This document shows positions 63,938 through 64,000 of a stretch of 64,000 bases of DNA, in pieces; the first letter of the stretch is position 1; the number at the start of each line of letters is the position of its first letter. The position numbers and the translations under genes were made by a program. The notes under the pieces are model-generated. The model had not been told where the DNA came from. It made no database searches and worked only from the letters and a program-made list of their open reading frames with translations. The DNA is from Orenia metallireducens (GTDB lineage: Bacteria > Bacillota > Halanaerobiia > Halobacteroidales > Halobacteroidaceae): contig NZ_PVNB01000007.1 in NCBI RefSeq assembly GCF_003001995.1, forward strand, positions 62,001 to 126,000, in the 5' to 3' direction.

Positions 63938-64000
63938 TTAGATTTTATTCAGCTCTTCATTAATCTTTATTGCAATAGCTTCTGCACGTGTTCCAACAAT
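63938..64000 (-). CDS. C-terminal end of an unidentified gene, possibly PTS EIIB
   Basis: The last 20 codons of a minus-strand gene enter from the right edge, ending in TAA at 63938-63940. The peptide IVGTRAEAIAIKINEELNKI resembles the end of glucose/GlcNAc-type EIIB domains, and nagB follows at about 105 bases. With only 20 residues the identification is weak. Confidence 0.4.
   Translation of the reverse strand: MVGTRAEAIAIKINEELNKI

Overview
The window looks like chromosome from a low-G+C, anaerobic, spore-forming Gram-positive bacterium. My best guess is the Halanaerobiales (Orenia or Halobacteroidaceae type), inferred from gene content and not proven. Supporting signs are AT-rich DNA with AGGAGG-type ribosome sites, Clostridium pasteurianum-style NifD (534 aa) and NifK (454 aa), nifI1-nifI2 between nifH and nifD, YjcZ-like microproteins and selenium-dependent molybdenum hydroxylases. 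Almost every gene is on the minus strand. The exceptions are four microprotein ORFs at 9956-10521. I saw no rRNA, tRNA, CRISPR array, transposase or phage gene.

Layout: (1) 1-6419, nitrogenase operon nifH-I1-I2-D-K-E-N (nifN cut by the window edge). (2) 7117-9366, an ammonium transporter fused to a chemoreceptor signalling domain. (3) 9600-10570, a possible small RNA and a four-gene array of hydrophobic microproteins. (4) 10639-16659, a selenium/sulfur cluster: DUF3343, SelD, YedF, cysteine desulfurase-like protein, TDT-family transporter, C_GCAxxG_C_C protein, TudS-like protein and an ECF S component. (5) 16770-41019, purine salvage and catabolism: two nucleobase permease types, YgeX, D-aminoacylase, YgeY, the XdhC/MPT-binding/YqeB/MocA/YqeC maturation set, adenine deaminase, a three-subunit xanthine dehydrogenase, SsnA, a guanine-deaminase-like enzyme, a PreA-like Fe-S flavoprotein and a 916-aa selenium-dependent xanthine dehydrogenase. 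(6) 41352-46188, a hydantoinase with an XRE-cupin regulator, then moaA-moaC-MOSC-mogA. (7) 46528-60663, the allantoin/ureide block: AllB, two AllC-type hydrolases, AllE, a second hydantoinase, a 2-hydroxyacid dehydrogenase, a NitT/TauT-type ABC importer with two permease/binding-protein pairs and one ATPase, and a PucR regulator. (8) 60839-64000, asnB, nagB and the tail of one more gene.

The theme is nitrogen acquisition through molybdenum enzymes: N2 by nitrogenase, purines by Mo-Se hydroxylases, and ureides by the All enzymes, with cofactor synthesis encoded alongside. The most striking unexplained signal is regulatory. At least seven promoters, spread over 54 kb, combine a near-consensus -35/17-bp/-10 core with phased TTAACA-like repeats on an 11-bp period running from the -10 into the start region. 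They drive nifH (two promoters), amt-mcp, ygeY, the XRE-cupin gene, moaA and pucR, and the ABC/All operon carries a looser version. Further phased repeats in the opposite orientation lie upstream of some of these promoters. I read this as one nitrogen regulon under an unidentified regulator, possibly of OmpR/PhoP type because the repeat resembles the Bacillus PhoP box.
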